DNA from: Streptomyces violaceoruber
Lineage (GTDB): Bacteria; Actinomycetota; Actinomycetes; Streptomycetales; Streptomycetaceae
NCBI RefSeq assembly: GCF_033406955.1
Contig: NZ_CP137734.1
Location: forward strand, 7,254,001-7,318,000
Direction: 5' to 3'
Length of the DNA stretch: 64,000 bases
A model generated the notes under the pieces. The model did no database searches. It was not told where the DNA came from and was given only the letters and a program-made list of their open reading frames with translations. Shown piece after piece: positions 32,381 through 44,011 of this stretch (positions are counted from its first letter, which is position 1; the number at the start of each line of letters is the position of its first letter). A program made the position numbers and the translations under genes.

Positions 32381-34894
32381 TCACAGCTGGCCGACATCAG
32401 TGACACGGACGACCGCACGGCCCTCCGCGTCGGAGGCGGTGAGGTCGACCTCCGCACTGATGCCCCAGTCGTGGTCGTCGTTCGGGTCGTCGAAGATCTG
32501 CCGCACGCGCCACAGCGCGTTCTGCGGCTCCTCCTCGATGACGAGCAGCTTCGGGCCGCGGGCGTTGGGGCCGGTGCCCAGGTCGTCGTACTCGTCCCAG
32601 TACTTGTCCATGGCCTCGCCCCACGCGTCGGCGTCCCAGCCGGCGTCGGCATCCATCTCGCCCAGCTCACCGACCTGGTCCAGGGCGGCGAGCTCGACCC
32701 GGCGGAACATGGCGTTGCGGACCAGCACACGGAAGGCGCGCGCGTTGGCCGTGACCGGCCGTACCTGATCGGCCTTCTCCTGAGCCTCCTCGGCGGTCAT
32801 CTCCGCCGGGTTGGCGAGCTGTTCCCACTCGTCGAGGAGACTGGAGTCGACCTGGCGCACCATCTCGCCGAGCCACTCGATCAGGTCCTGCAGGTCCTCG
32901 GACTTGAGGTCGTCCGGCACGGTGTGGTCGAGGGCCTTGTAGGCGCTCGCCAGGTAGCGCAGCACGATGCCCTCGGTGCGGGCCAGTTCGTAGTGGGAGA
33001 CCAGCTCCGTGAAGGTCAGTGCCCGTTCGTACATGTCGCGGATGACCGACTTCGGGGACAGCGGGTGGTCACCGACCCAGGGGTGGCTCCTGCGGTACGT
33101 GTCGTAGGCGTGGAAGAGCAGTTCCTCCAAGGGCTTCGGGTACGTGATGTCCTGGAGGCGCTCCATGCGCTCCTCGTACTCGACCCCGTCCGCCTTCATC
33201 GCGGCCACGGCCTCACCGCGGGCCTTGTTCTGCTGGGCGGCGAGGATCTGCCGCGGGTCGTCCAGCGTGGACTCCACGACCGACACCATGTCCAGCGCGT
33301 ACGAGGGCGACTCCGGGTCCAGCAGCTCGAAGGCGGCCAGGGCGAACGTCGACAGCGGCTGGTTCAGCGCGAAGTCCTGCTGCAGGTCGACCGTGAGACG
33401 CACGATGCGACCCTCCGCGTCCGGCTGGTCGAGCTTCTCCACGATGCCGCCGTCCAGCAGCGAGCGGTAGATGGCGATCGCCCGCCGGATGTGCCTCAGC
33501 TGCTGCCTGCGCGGCTCGTGGTTGTCCTCCAGCAGGTGCCGCATCGCGGAGAAGGCGTCGCCCGGACGGGCGATCACCGACAGCAGCATGGTGTGGGTGA
33601 CCCGGAAGCGGGACGTCAGCGGCTCCGGCTGCGAGCCGATGAGCTTGTCGAACGTGCTTTCCGACCAGGCGACGAACCCCTCGGGAGCCTTCTTCCGGAC
33701 GACCTTCCGCCGCTTCTTCGGGTCGTCACCGGCCTTGGCGAGCGCCTTCTCGTTCTCGACGACGTGCTCGGGGGCCTGGGCGACGACGAAGCCCTCCGTG
33801 TCGAACCCGGCACGCCCGGCCCGGCCGGCGATCTGGTGGAACTCCCTGGCCCGCAGCGTGCGGACCCGGGTGCCGTCGTACTTGGTCAGCGCGGTGAACA
33901 ACACGGTCCGAATGGGCACGTTGACGCCCACGCCGAGCGTGTCCGTCCCGCAGATGACCTTCAGCAGGCCCGCCTGCGCCAGCTTCTCCACCAGCCGCCG
34001 GTACTTCGGCAGCATGCCGGCATGGTGGACCCCGATGCCGTGCCGCACGTACCGGGAGAGGTTGCGGCCGAACTTCGTGGTGAAGCGGAAGTTGCCGATC
34101 AGCTCGGCGATCCGTTCCTTCTCCTCACGCGTGCACATGTTGATGCTCATCAGCGCCTGTGCCCGCTCCACGGCCTGCGCCTGGGTGAAATGCACGATGT
34201 ACACGGGGGCCTGCCGGGCCGCCAGCAGGTCGGTGAGGGTCTCGGTGAGCGGGGTGTAGCGGAATTCGTAGGACAACGGCACCGGACGGGTGGCCGAGCG
34301 GACCACCGTGGTGGGACGGCCGGTGCGGCGTGCCAGGTCCTTCTCGAAGAAGGAGACGTCGCCGAGCGTCGCCGACATCAGGACGAACTGGGCCTGCGGC
34401 AGTTCCAGCAGGGGGATCTGCCAGGCCCAGCCGCGGTCCGGCTCCGCGTAGAAGTGGAACTCGTCCATGACGACCTGGCCGATGTCCGCGTGCTTGCCGT
34501 CACGCAGCGCGATGGACGCCAGGACCTCGGCGGTGCAGCAGATGACCGGCGCGTCGGAGTTCACCGAGGCGTCGCCGGTCAGCATGCCCACGTTCTCGGT
34601 GCCGAAGATCTTGCACAGCTCGAAGAACTTCTCCGACACCAGCGCCTTGATCGGAGCCGTGTAGAAGGTGACCTCGTCCCGGGCCAGGGCGGCGAAGTGC
34701 GCGCCCGCCGCGATCATGCTCTTACCGGAACCGGTGGGAGTCGACACGATCACGTTCGCGCCGGAGACCACCTCGATCAGCGCCTCCTCCTGATGGGGGT
34801 AGAGCGTGAGACCGCGCTCCTGCGCCCACGCCTCGAAGGCTTCGTACAGGGCATCGGGGTCGGCGGTCCGCGGCAGCTGATCGATGAGGGTCAC
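32381..34894 (-). CDS. Ski2-like DEAD/DEAH RNA helicase with DUF3516 tail
   Basis: The protein has 837 residues from the GTG at 34892-34894. Helicase motifs are complete: ATP loop STPTGSGKSMIAAG, DEFHFY (DExH), SATLGDVSF, and motif VI QIAGRAGRAGFD. The C-terminal 200 residues match the actinobacterial DUF3516 extension and end near VVRVTDVGQL. It is probably an RNA helicase in RNA decay or ribosome-related processing. It precedes tesB by 19 bp on the same strand, though they need not be linked in function. Confidence 0.92.
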   Translation of the reverse strand: MTLIDQLPRTADPDALYEAFEAWAQERGLTLYPHQEEALIEVVSGANVIVSTPTGSGKSMIAAGAHFAALARDEVTFYTAPIKALVSEKFFELCKIFGTENVGMLTGDASVNSDAPVICCTAEVLASIALRDGKHADIGQVVMDEFHFYAEPDRGWAWQIPLLELPQAQFVLMSATLGDVSFFEKDLARRTGRPTTVVRSATRPVPLSYEFRYTPLTETLTDLLAARQAPVYIVHFTQAQAVERAQALMSINMCTREEKERIAELIGNFRFTTKFGRNLSRYVRHGIGVHHAGMLPKYRRLVEKLAQAGLLKVICGTDTLGVGVNVPIRTVLFTALTKYDGTRVRTLRAREFHQIAGRAGRAGFDTEGFVVAQAPEHVVENEKALAKAGDDPKKRRKVVRKKAPEGFVAWSESTFDKLIGSQPEPLTSRFRVTHTMLLSVIARPGDAFSAMRHLLEDNHEPRRQQLRHIRRAIAIYRSLLDGGIVEKLDQPDAEGRIVRLTVDLQQDFALNQPLSTFALAAFELLDPESPSYALDMVSVVESTLDDPRQILAAQQNKARGEAVAAMKADGVEYEERMERLQDITYPKPLEELLFHAYDTYRRSHPWVGDHPLSPKSVIRDMYERALTFTELVSHYELARTEGIVLRYLASAYKALDHTVPDDLKSEDLQDLIEWLGEMVRQVDSSLLDEWEQLANPAEMTAEEAQEKADQVRPVTANARAFRVLVRNAMFRRVELAALDQVGELGEMDADAGWDADAWGEAMDKYWDEYDDLGTGPNARGPKLLVIEEEPQNALWRVRQIFDDPNDDHDWGISAEVDLTASDAEGRAVVRVTDVGQL

Positions 34895-35039
34895 GCCACC
34901 ATCTTGCCTGTCCCGGGTCGTGATGGGGGAATCGGCTGTCCGCATGAAGATCACGAACGCTACGCTGGGTCGCCGACGCGGCTACCGCGGACGCGGACAA
35001 CTGCACAGCGGCACACGAGGAATGGGGCGGGCAACGGCG

Positions 35040-35834
35040 ATGATGGGACCAGCACACTCACTCTCGGGCGCCGCGGCGTGGCTCGGCGTCGGGGCGGCGA
35101 CCGCCGCCGCGGGGCACCCGATGCCCTGGCCGGTGCTGCTCGCCGGAGCCCTGATCTGTGCCGGAGCGGCGCTCGCCCCCGACCTCGACCACAAGGCGGC
35201 CACCATCTCCCGGGCCTTCGGACCGGTCTCACGGGGGCTGTGCGAGATCGTGGACAAGCTGTCCTACGCCGTCTACAAGGCCACGAAGAAGCGCGGCGAC
35301 CCGCGCCGCACCGGCGGGCACCGCACGCTGACGCACACCTGGCTGTGGGCGGTCCTGATCGGCGGGGGCACCTCGGTCCTGGCCATCACGGGTGGCCGGT
35401 GGGCGGTTCTGGCGATCCTCTTCGTGCACATGGTGCTGGCCATCGAGGGCCTGCTCTGGCGGGCCACCCGCGGCTCCAGCAGCGACGTGCTGGTCTGGCT
35501 GCTGGCCGGGACCAGCGCCTGGATCCTTGCCGGGATCCTGGACAAGCCCGACGGTGGCGCGGACTGGCTGTTCACCGCGCCGGGCCAGGAATACCTGTGG
35601 CTGGGGCTGCCGATCGTGCTCGGCGCGCTGGTGCACGACATCGGGGACGCGCTGACCGTCTCCGGCTGCCCGATACTGTGGCCCATACCGGTGGGCCGCA
35701 AGCGGTGGTATCCCATCGGCCCACCGAAGGCGATGCGGTTCCGGGCGGGCAGCTGGGTGGAGCTCAAGGTGCTGATGCCGGTGTTCATGCTGCTCGGGGG
35801 AGTGGGCGGCGCGGCGGCACTCAACTTCATCTGA
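35040..35834 (+). CDS. YdjM-like membrane-bound metal-dependent hydrolase family protein
   Basis: The protein has 264 residues from ATG 35040; neighbouring ATGs at 35022 and 35043 are possible. Conserved metal-site pieces are LAPDLDHKAATIS (Asp-x-Asp-His) and GGHRTLTHTWLW (His-x3-His). Five to six membrane spans follow (WLLAGTSAWILAGI and PVFMLLGGVGGAAAL, among others). This family (DUF457/YdjM) is annotated as inner-membrane metal-dependent hydrolase; physiological substrate is unknown. Its start faces the helicase gene. Confidence 0.85.
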   Translation: MMGPAHSLSGAAAWLGVGAATAAAGHPMPWPVLLAGALICAGAALAPDLDHKAATISRAFGPVSRGLCEIVDKLSYAVYKATKKRGDPRRTGGHRTLTHTWLWAVLIGGGTSVLAITGGRWAVLAILFVHMVLAIEGLLWRATRGSSSDVLVWLLAGTSAWILAGILDKPDGGADWLFTAPGQEYLWLGLPIVLGALVHDIGDALTVSGCPILWPIPVGRKRWYPIGPPKAMRFRAGSWVELKVLMPVFMLLGGVGGAAALNFI

Positions 35835-35854
35835 GCGACCCGCCGCCGGTCGGG

Positions 35855-36127
35855 TCAGCCGGCTTCCCCGGTGTCCTGTCCCTCGCCCGCGCCGTAACGC
35901 CGCTCGAAGCGGGCGACGCGCCCCTCCGAGTCCACCGTTCGCGCCTTGCCCGTGTAGAAGGGGTGGCTCTCCGAGGAGATCTCCACCTCCACCACCGGGT
36001 AGGTCTCGCCGTCGTCCCACACGATGGTCTGGTCGCTGGTCGCGGTGGACCGGGTGAGGAAGGCGTAACCGGCGCCGCGGTCACGGAAGACGACGGGCCG
36101 GTAGTCGGGATGCTTGTCCTGCTGCAT
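35855..36127 (-). CDS. rpmE2: 50S ribosomal protein L31, type B
   Basis: This 90-residue protein (MQQDKHPDYRPVVFRD...) lacks the CxxC zinc motif of L31 type A, as expected for the type B form. TRSTATSDQTIVW and EISSESHPFYTGKAR are characteristic. Type B L31 replaces the zinc-binding form under zinc limitation and is usually Zur-repressed, but I see no clear Zur box upstream. It lies between the YdjM gene (convergent) and DUF5709, with no other ribosomal genes near, as is common for this paralogue. Confidence 0.93.
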   Translation of the reverse strand: MQQDKHPDYRPVVFRDRGAGYAFLTRSTATSDQTIVWDDGETYPVVEVEISSESHPFYTGKARTVDSEGRVARFERRYGAGEGQDTGEAG

Positions 36128-36190
36128 GGCTGCTCCTCGTACGGCACGGTTCATCGGGGCGACGGCAGGTGCCTGCCGTCGCGAGTGGCG

Positions 36191-36661
36191 TCAGCCGGGC
36201 AGGGAGTCCTCGTCGACCACGTGCATCGCGGCCTCTTCGGCGGAGGCGGCCGCGCCGTCGATGCCCACGTCCATGGCGACCAGCGCCGGCTCCTCGTCCT
36301 CGTGCACCCCTTCGTCGGGTGCCACGAGCCGGCCGGAGCGGTCCGCGCCCACCTCGTTGTCCAGCAGTTCCCCGTCGGTGCCGTCGGAATCGCCCAGCCC
36401 GTCGCCCTCGGGCGCGAGCTCGTCCGGCCGCTCCTCGGCGAGCCGCTGGTCCAGCGTTTCGCCGCGGCGGCGTTCGGCGGCCGTCACGCCGGTGTGTTCC
36501 ACCGCCCAGGGGCGCTCGGGCGGGGACCAGCCCCGGTCGAGGGGATCGTCGACACCGTCCTCCTCGAGAGTGTCCTCACCGTCGAGCAGGCCGGTGTCCT
36601 CCCGCTGCTCGGATCCGTCGGGCTGGTAGACGTCATCTCCCCATCCGTCGACGCTGTTCAC
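36191..36661 (-). CDS. DUF5709 family acidic protein
   Basis: The protein has 156 residues and a very high Asp/Glu content (GWGDDVYQPDGSEQRED, then LDDPLDRGWSPPERPW and TLDQRLAEERPD). It matches the Streptomyces DUF5709 family. It has no signal peptide or enzyme motif. It is possibly a stress or desiccation-related unstructured protein, but that is a guess. It lies upstream of rpmE2 on the same strand with a 63-bp gap. Confidence 0.85.
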   Translation of the reverse strand: MNSVDGWGDDVYQPDGSEQREDTGLLDGEDTLEEDGVDDPLDRGWSPPERPWAVEHTGVTAAERRRGETLDQRLAEERPDELAPEGDGLGDSDGTDGELLDNEVGADRSGRLVAPDEGVHEDEEPALVAMDVGIDGAAASAEEAAMHVVDEDSLPG

Positions 36662-36894
36662 GGATACCTCCAGGGGGTGGGGACCGGCCCCTTCTCACCG
36701 TGGACCGCGGCGGGTCGCCGCTGCACGGGGCACAGGCCTCACCCGTCGGAGAACCGCGCGGTTCCCGGGCCTGCCTCGAGCCGGTGCCTTCTCCCAGCCT
36801 TCCACTCCCGTTCGGGACCGCGCAACGGCACGGACGCCGTCGGGGTACGCGCCGGGCCCGGCTCCCCCCTCCCCTCTCGAAGAGCGTGACGCGG

Positions 36895-38672
<1,778 letters not shown>

Positions 38673-38676
<4 letters not shown>

Positions 38677-40550
38677 GCCGTCTCCTCGATCTCTTCCAGT
38701 CGGTGCAGTACGTCGTCGTCGCTCAGAGAGCCGTCCCGGCCCTCGGCGCGGCCGTCGTCGGCCAGGGGCTTCGCCGGTTTCCCGCCGGCCGGTACGGCGT
38801 CCGGGTGCGCCACGGTCTCCTCGTCGGTCTCGCGGGTCACCACCGCCCGGTACCGGGGCTCGGTGTGCAGCAGCTCCCGGTGCGCGCCGACCGCCGCGAC
38901 CTCGCCGTCGTGCAGGAACACGATCCGGTCCGCACGGTCCAGCAGCAGCGGCGAGGAGGTGAACACCACCGTGGTGCGCCCCGCGCGCAGTGCCCGTACG
39001 CCTTCCGCGATCCGCGCCTCGGTGTGCGAGTCGACCGCCGAGGTCGGTTCGTCCAGGACCAGCGCCTCCGGGTCCGTGATCAGCGACCGGGCCAGTGCCA
39101 GACGCTGGCGCTGGCCGCCCGACAACGAACGGCCGCGCTCGGTGATGCGGGCGTCCATCGCGTCGTCGGCACCGACCGAGCCCTGCGCGAGCGCCGTCAG
39201 TACGTCACCGCACTGGGCTGCGGACAGCGCGTCCTCGGCGCCGACGGCACCGGACGCGGGCACGTCCAGCAGTTCCCGGAGCGTTCCGGAGAGCAGTACC
39301 GGGTCCTTGTCCTGCACCAGGACGGCGGTGCGCGCGGACTTCAGGGGAAGCTCGTCCAGCGGTACCCCGCCCAGCAGGGCCGATGTGCCCTCCTCCGACG
39401 GGTGCCCGCCGAGCCGCTCCGCGAGCCGCCCGGCCGCGTCCGGGTCACCGCACACCACGGCGGTGAACCGGCCCGCCGGAGCCAGGAGACCGGTGGCGGG
39501 GTCGTACAGGTCGCCGGTGGGGATCTCGGCGGCGCGCGAACCCTCGGTGTCCGTGGTGCGCTCCAGGGACAGCACCCGTGCCGCCCGTTTGGCCGAGGGC
39601 CGGGAGAAGGAGTACGCCATGGCGATCTCCTCGAAGTGCCGCAGCGGGTAGGTGAGGATCATGACGGAGCTGTAGACGGTGACGAGTTCGCCGACGTCGA
39701 TACGACCCTCGCGGGCCAGGTGGACGCCGTGCCAGACCACGGCGATCAGCAGCAGCCCGGGCAGCAGCACCTGGATGGCGGAGATCAGGGACCACATGCG
39801 GGCGCTGCGCACGGCAGCGTGGCGCACCTCCTGGGAGGCGTCGCGGTAGCGGTCGAGGAAGAGTTCCTCGCCGCCGATGCCGCGCAGCACGCGCAGTCCG
39901 GCGACGGTGTCCGAGGCGAGTTCGGTGGCGCGGCCGGCCTTGTCGCGCTGGACGTCGGCCCGCCGGGTGGCGCGGGGCAGCAGGGGCAGTACCGCGAGGG
40001 CCAGCACCGGCAGGCCCACGAGCACGACGACGCCGAGCGCCGGCTGGTAGACGACCAGCGCCACGCAGACCAGCACGATGGTGAGCGCGGCCGCGGTGAA
40101 GCGGGAGACGGCCTCCACGAACCAGCCGATCTTCTCGACGTCGCCGGTGGACACGGCCACGACCTCTCCGGCCGCGACGCGCCGGGTCAGTGCCGAGCCC
40201 AGCAGCGCCGTTTTGCGGGCCAGCAGTTGCTGGACGCGGGCGGCGGCGGTGATCCAGTTGGTGACGGCCGCGCGGTGCAGGAAGGTGTCGCCGAGCGCGT
40301 TGCCGACACAGCACAGGACCATGACGCCGCCCGCGAGGGCGAGCCGGCTGCCGGAGCGGTCGACGACCGCCTGGATGGCGAGACCGACGCAGAAGGGCAG
40401 GGCGGAGACGGAGGCGAAGTGCAGCAGGCCCCAGGCCAGCGACTTGAGTTGCCCACCGAGCTGGTTGCGGAACAGCCACCACAGGAATCGGGGGCCCGAG
40501 CGTGCGTCCGGCACACCCGGGTCGGGATACGGAAGGTCTTGGATCTGCAT
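38673..40550 (-). CDS. ABC exporter subunit with degenerate Walker A (heterodimer partner 1)
   Basis: The protein has 625 residues: six TM helices then a nucleotide-binding domain. The Walker A position reads VVCGDPDAAGRLAERLG, without the essential Lys-Ser/Thr. The H-loop position is FTSSPLLLD without histidine. Yet the signature is a perfect LSGGQRQRLALAR and Walker B is ALVLDEPTSAVD. So this NBD supplies the signature for the good site and forms a non-canonical degenerate second site. It precedes and overlaps the partner gene (ATGA). Confidence 0.92.
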
Positions 40551-40778
40551 GACGTCCCAGTGGCTCGTGTCAGGGGGTGCCGTTGCTATGCGGCATCAAG
40601 AGGCTGCAAACCGTGAAAGGTTCGCGTCGCGGCATGCCCAAAATCAAGCGGTTTTCCGCGATGGGGCACGAATCCGGCTGCGGTCCGCCACACCGCCTCC
40701 ACACCACCCGCCGCGGCGCGTGCGCTGGTTCGCGGCCGTCCCTGACGGCATGTCCGAGGGGAGTGGGACCATGGACGG

Positions 40779-41537
40779 ATGGCACGTGGTGGTGGACGGC
40801 GTACGGCGGTCGCGATGGCGGCCCTTGGAACCCTGCTGGCGGGGACGGTGCTGTCCGCCTGCGGCGGCCCGTCGGGGGACGGCGGGGACTCCCGGGCGGG
40901 CGAATCCCCCGGCGAGGCGGGCCGGAGCAGCGCCTCGGCGGACCCGACGAGGATCCCCGGCGTCGGCGACCGGCTCCAGACGCGCATCCCGGGCGACTCG
41001 CGCCAGGTCGTCGCGGTGTACGGGGACGGCAGCGATTCCGCCGATTCCACGGTCGTGCTCTACACGAAGCAGGGCTCCGCCTGGCACCGCGACCGGAGCT
41101 GGGCGGGGCACAACGGCACGAAGGGGTGGACGACCGACCACCACGAGAACGACAAGCGCAGCCCCGTTGGCGTGTTCACGCTCAGCGACGCGGGCGGCGT
41201 GCTCCCGGACCCGGAGCCGGCCCCCGGCACAGGGCTGCCGTACACCAGGTCCGCGAGCATCGCGGCACCGCGGTGGTGGGCGAAGCCGTACTGGCACGAC
41301 TTCGACTACGTCATCGCCATCGACTACAACCGCGTCAAGGGCACCCCGCCGAACGACCCGACCCGCCCCGAAGGTACGTCCAAGGGCGGCTCGATCTGGC
41401 TGCACATGGACCACGGCAGCGGTACCTCGGCCTGCGTCAGCCTGCCCAAGCCGGCGATGGAGTACCTGCTGCGCACGCTGGACCCGGATCAGCACCCGGT
41501 GGTCGTGATGGGAGACAGGGCGCACCTCAAGGCATGA
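40779..41537 (+). CDS. L,D-transpeptidase (YkuD) lipoprotein
   Basis: This 252-residue protein has an N-terminal lipobox LAGTVLSACGG (Cys about residue 28), so it is anchored outside the membrane. After a Ser/Gly-rich spacer, the YkuD catalytic motif appears as HMDHGSGTSACVSLP, where His and the nucleophile Cys are at the expected places. It probably makes 3-3 crosslinks or anchors proteins in peptidoglycan. It is alone on the plus strand, convergent with marR. A 228-bp non-coding stretch precedes it. Confidence 0.88.
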   Translation: MARGGGRRTAVAMAALGTLLAGTVLSACGGPSGDGGDSRAGESPGEAGRSSASADPTRIPGVGDRLQTRIPGDSRQVVAVYGDGSDSADSTVVLYTKQGSAWHRDRSWAGHNGTKGWTTDHHENDKRSPVGVFTLSDAGGVLPDPEPAPGTGLPYTRSASIAAPRWWAKPYWHDFDYVIAIDYNRVKGTPPNDPTRPEGTSKGGSIWLHMDHGSGTSACVSLPKPAMEYLLRTLDPDQHPVVVMGDRAHLKA

Positions 41538-41558
41538 GGGCCCGCGGCGGGTCCGGGG

Positions 41559-42020
41559 TCACCCCGTCCGGCGGCCCTCGCCCGTGTCGGGCCCGTCGAT
41601 CAGGGTGTCCAGCAGTCTGCCCAGCACCGCGCGCTGCTCGTCCGTCAGCGGGGCAAGGATCTCCTCGGCGGCGGAGCGGCGCGCACCGCGCAGTTCCCGC
41701 AGGGCGGCGCGCCCGTCGTCGGTCAGCTCGATCCGGATGACCCGGCGGTTGGCGGGGTCCGGGACACGGCGCACCTTCCCGGCCGCCTCCAGCCCGTCGA
41801 CCAGGGTCGTCACCGCCCGGGGCACGACTTCCAGCCGCTCGGCCAGGTCGGCCATCCGGGGAGGTGAGCCCCAGTGCGCCAGCGTGCGCAGGAGCCGGGA
41901 CTGGGCCGGGGTGATGCCGAGGTCGCGGTGCTCGAGATGGCGCTTCTGGATGCGGTGCACCCTGCGGGTGAGCCGCAGCAGCTGCTCGGCGAGCAGGCCG
42001 TCGGAATCGGGGGCGGTCAT
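41559..42020 (-). CDS. MarR-family regulator
   Basis: This 153-residue winged-helix protein has LGITPAQSRLLRTLAHWG, the DNA-reading MADLAERLEVVPRAVTTLVD and the wing VPDPANRRVIRIELTDDGRA. It is divergent from an ABC exporter with a 145-bp gap that holds a 25-bp inverted repeat. It probably represses the exporter until a drug-like ligand is bound. Confidence 0.92.
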   Translation of the reverse strand: MTAPDSDGLLAEQLLRLTRRVHRIQKRHLEHRDLGITPAQSRLLRTLAHWGSPPRMADLAERLEVVPRAVTTLVDGLEAAGKVRRVPDPANRRVIRIELTDDGRAALRELRGARRSAAEEILAPLTDEQRAVLGRLLDTLIDGPDTGEGRRTG

Positions 42021-42044
42021 ACGGGAACAATAACAGGATGATGT

Positions 42045-42069
42045 TCATTGTGAGTATAGGTAACAATGA
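42045..42069. promoter_or_regulatory. 25-bp inverted repeat, likely MarR operator
   Basis: TCATTGT (42045-42051) and ACAATGA (42063-42069) form perfect 7-bp arms around 11 bp. It lies between the MarR start (42020) and the ABC exporter start (42166) in an A+T-rich patch. MarR family operators are inverted repeats of similar size. Confidence 0.6.
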
Positions 42070-42165
42070 CCTGTGACCCGTAAGGTCGGCGAAGTCCGCC
42101 GCAGGCCCGGCAGGCCTGCCGTCCGAGGATTCCGCCGGCCTTCCTCGCCGCCTCCGAAGGAGCCC

Positions 42166-43968
42166 ATGCACCCCGATCGCGAATCCGCCTGGACCGCACC
42201 CGCCGACGCCGTGGAACAGCCCCGGCAGGTGCGCCGCATCCTGAAGCTGTTCCGCCCCTACCGCGGCCGCCTCGCGGTCGTCGGCCTGCTGGTCGGTGCC
42301 GCGTCCCTGGTGTCGGTCGCCACGCCCTTCCTGCTCAAGGAGATCCTCGACGTCGCCATCCCCGAGGGGCGCACGGGCCTGCTGAGCCTGCTCGCCCTCG
42401 GTATGATCTTCGGTGCCGTCCTCACCAGCGTCTTCGGCGTGCTGCAGACCCTGATCTCCACGACCGTGGGCCAGCGGGTCATGCACGACCTGCGCACCGC
42501 CGTCTACGGCCGGCTCCAGCAGATGTCCCTCGCCTTCTTCACCCGCACCCGCACCGGCGAGGTCCAGTCCCGCATCGCCAACGACATCGGCGGCATGCAG
42601 GCCACCGTCACCTCCACGGCGACCTCACTGGTGTCCAACCTGACCAGCGTGGTCGCCACCATCGTCGCCATGGTCGTCCTCGACTGGCGCCTCACCGTCG
42701 TCTCGCTGCTCCTGCTTCCGGTGTTCGTGTGGATCAGCCGTCGCGTCGGCAGGGAACGCCGGAAGATCACCACCCGGCGCCAGAAGCAGATGGCCGCGAT
42801 GGCCGCCACGGTCACCGAGTCGCTCTCCGTCAGCGGCATCCTGCTCGGCCGCACCATGGGCCGGTCCGACTCGCTCACCCGCGCCTTCGCGGACGAGTCC
42901 GAGAGCCTGGTCGACCTGGAGGTGAGGTCGAACATGGCGGGCCGCTGGCGGATGGCCGTCATCACGATCGTCATGGCCGCCATGCCGGCCGTCATCTACT
43001 GGACCGCGGGCATCGCCCTGCAACTCGGCGGCCCCGACGTCTCCCTCGGCACGATCGTCGCCTTCGTCTCGCTCCAGCAGGGGCTGTTCCGCCCGACCGT
43101 GAGCCTGCTGTCGACCGGAGTGCAGATCCAGAGCTCGCTCGCGCTCTTCCAGCGCATCTTCGAGTACCTCGACCTGCCGATCGACATCACCGAGCGAAAG
43201 GACGCCGTCCACCTCGACCACATCAAGGGCGAGGTCCGCTTCGAGGGCGTCGGGTTCGGCTACGGCGGCAAGGGCGGCCCGGTCCTCGACGGCATCGACG
43301 TGACCGTTCCGGCCGGCAGCAGCCTCGCCGTCGTGGGTCCCACCGGCGCCGGCAAGTCCACGCTCGGCCACCTGGTGCCGCGGCTGTACGACGTGACGGA
43401 CGGCCGGGTCACCCTCGACGGGGTCGACGTGCGCGACCTCGACTTCGACACCCTCGCCCGCGCGGTCGGCGTCGTCTCGCAGGAGACGTACCTCTTCCAC
43501 GCCTCCGTCGCCGAGAACCTGCGCTTCGCCAAGCCGGACGCCACGGACGCCGAGCTGGAGGCGGCGGCGAGGGCGGCCCAGATCCACGACCACATCGCCG
43601 CCCTGCCCGACGGCTACGACACCGTGGTCGGGGAGCGCGGCCACCGCTTCTCCGGCGGTGAGAAGCAGCGCCTGGCCATCGCCCGCACCATCCTGCGCGA
43701 CCCGCCCGTCCTCGTCCTGGACGAGGCGACCAGCGCTCTGGACACCCGTACCGAGGCCGCCGTGCAGGGTGCCATCGACGCCCTGTCCGCCAACCGCACC
43801 ACGATCACCATCGCCCACCGCCTGTCCACCGTCCGTGACGCCGACCGGATCGTGGTCCTCGACTCCGGACGCCTGGCCGAACAGGGCACGCACGAGGCAC
43901 TGCTGGCGCAGGACGGGAGGTATGCCGCGCTGGTCCGCCGGGACGCCCGACTGGAGCCGACAAGATGA
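42166..43968 (+). CDS. ABC multidrug-type exporter (homodimeric half-transporter)
   Basis: The protein has 600 residues from ATG 42166, which has GAAGGAG just before; a GTG at 42073 would add an unsupported extension. Six TM helices (about 30-330) precede a complete nucleotide-binding domain: Walker A VVGPTGAGKSTLGHLV, signature RFSGGEKQRLAIARTIL, Walker B VLVLDEATSALD, and H-loop TIAHRLSTV. It is presumably a homodimeric exporter of lipids or drugs, repressed by the divergent MarR. Confidence 0.94.
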   Translation: MHPDRESAWTAPADAVEQPRQVRRILKLFRPYRGRLAVVGLLVGAASLVSVATPFLLKEILDVAIPEGRTGLLSLLALGMIFGAVLTSVFGVLQTLISTTVGQRVMHDLRTAVYGRLQQMSLAFFTRTRTGEVQSRIANDIGGMQATVTSTATSLVSNLTSVVATIVAMVVLDWRLTVVSLLLLPVFVWISRRVGRERRKITTRRQKQMAAMAATVTESLSVSGILLGRTMGRSDSLTRAFADESESLVDLEVRSNMAGRWRMAVITIVMAAMPAVIYWTAGIALQLGGPDVSLGTIVAFVSLQQGLFRPTVSLLSTGVQIQSSLALFQRIFEYLDLPIDITERKDAVHLDHIKGEVRFEGVGFGYGGKGGPVLDGIDVTVPAGSSLAVVGPTGAGKSTLGHLVPRLYDVTDGRVTLDGVDVRDLDFDTLARAVGVVSQETYLFHASVAENLRFAKPDATDAELEAAARAAQIHDHIAALPDGYDTVVGERGHRFSGGEKQRLAIARTILRDPPVLVLDEATSALDTRTEAAVQGAIDALSANRTTITIAHRLSTVRDADRIVVLDSGRLAEQGTHEALLAQDGRYAALVRRDARLEPTR

Positions 43969-44011
43969 AGATATGCCGGGTTTGTGTGCATGTGGGGGTT
44001 ACCGTGCCCGC

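Noticed and set aside
32048..36889. A 1613-codon open frame on the plus strand over the tesB-helicase region
   Set aside because: It is antisense to well-supported genes and has biased composition with no recognisable protein motif.
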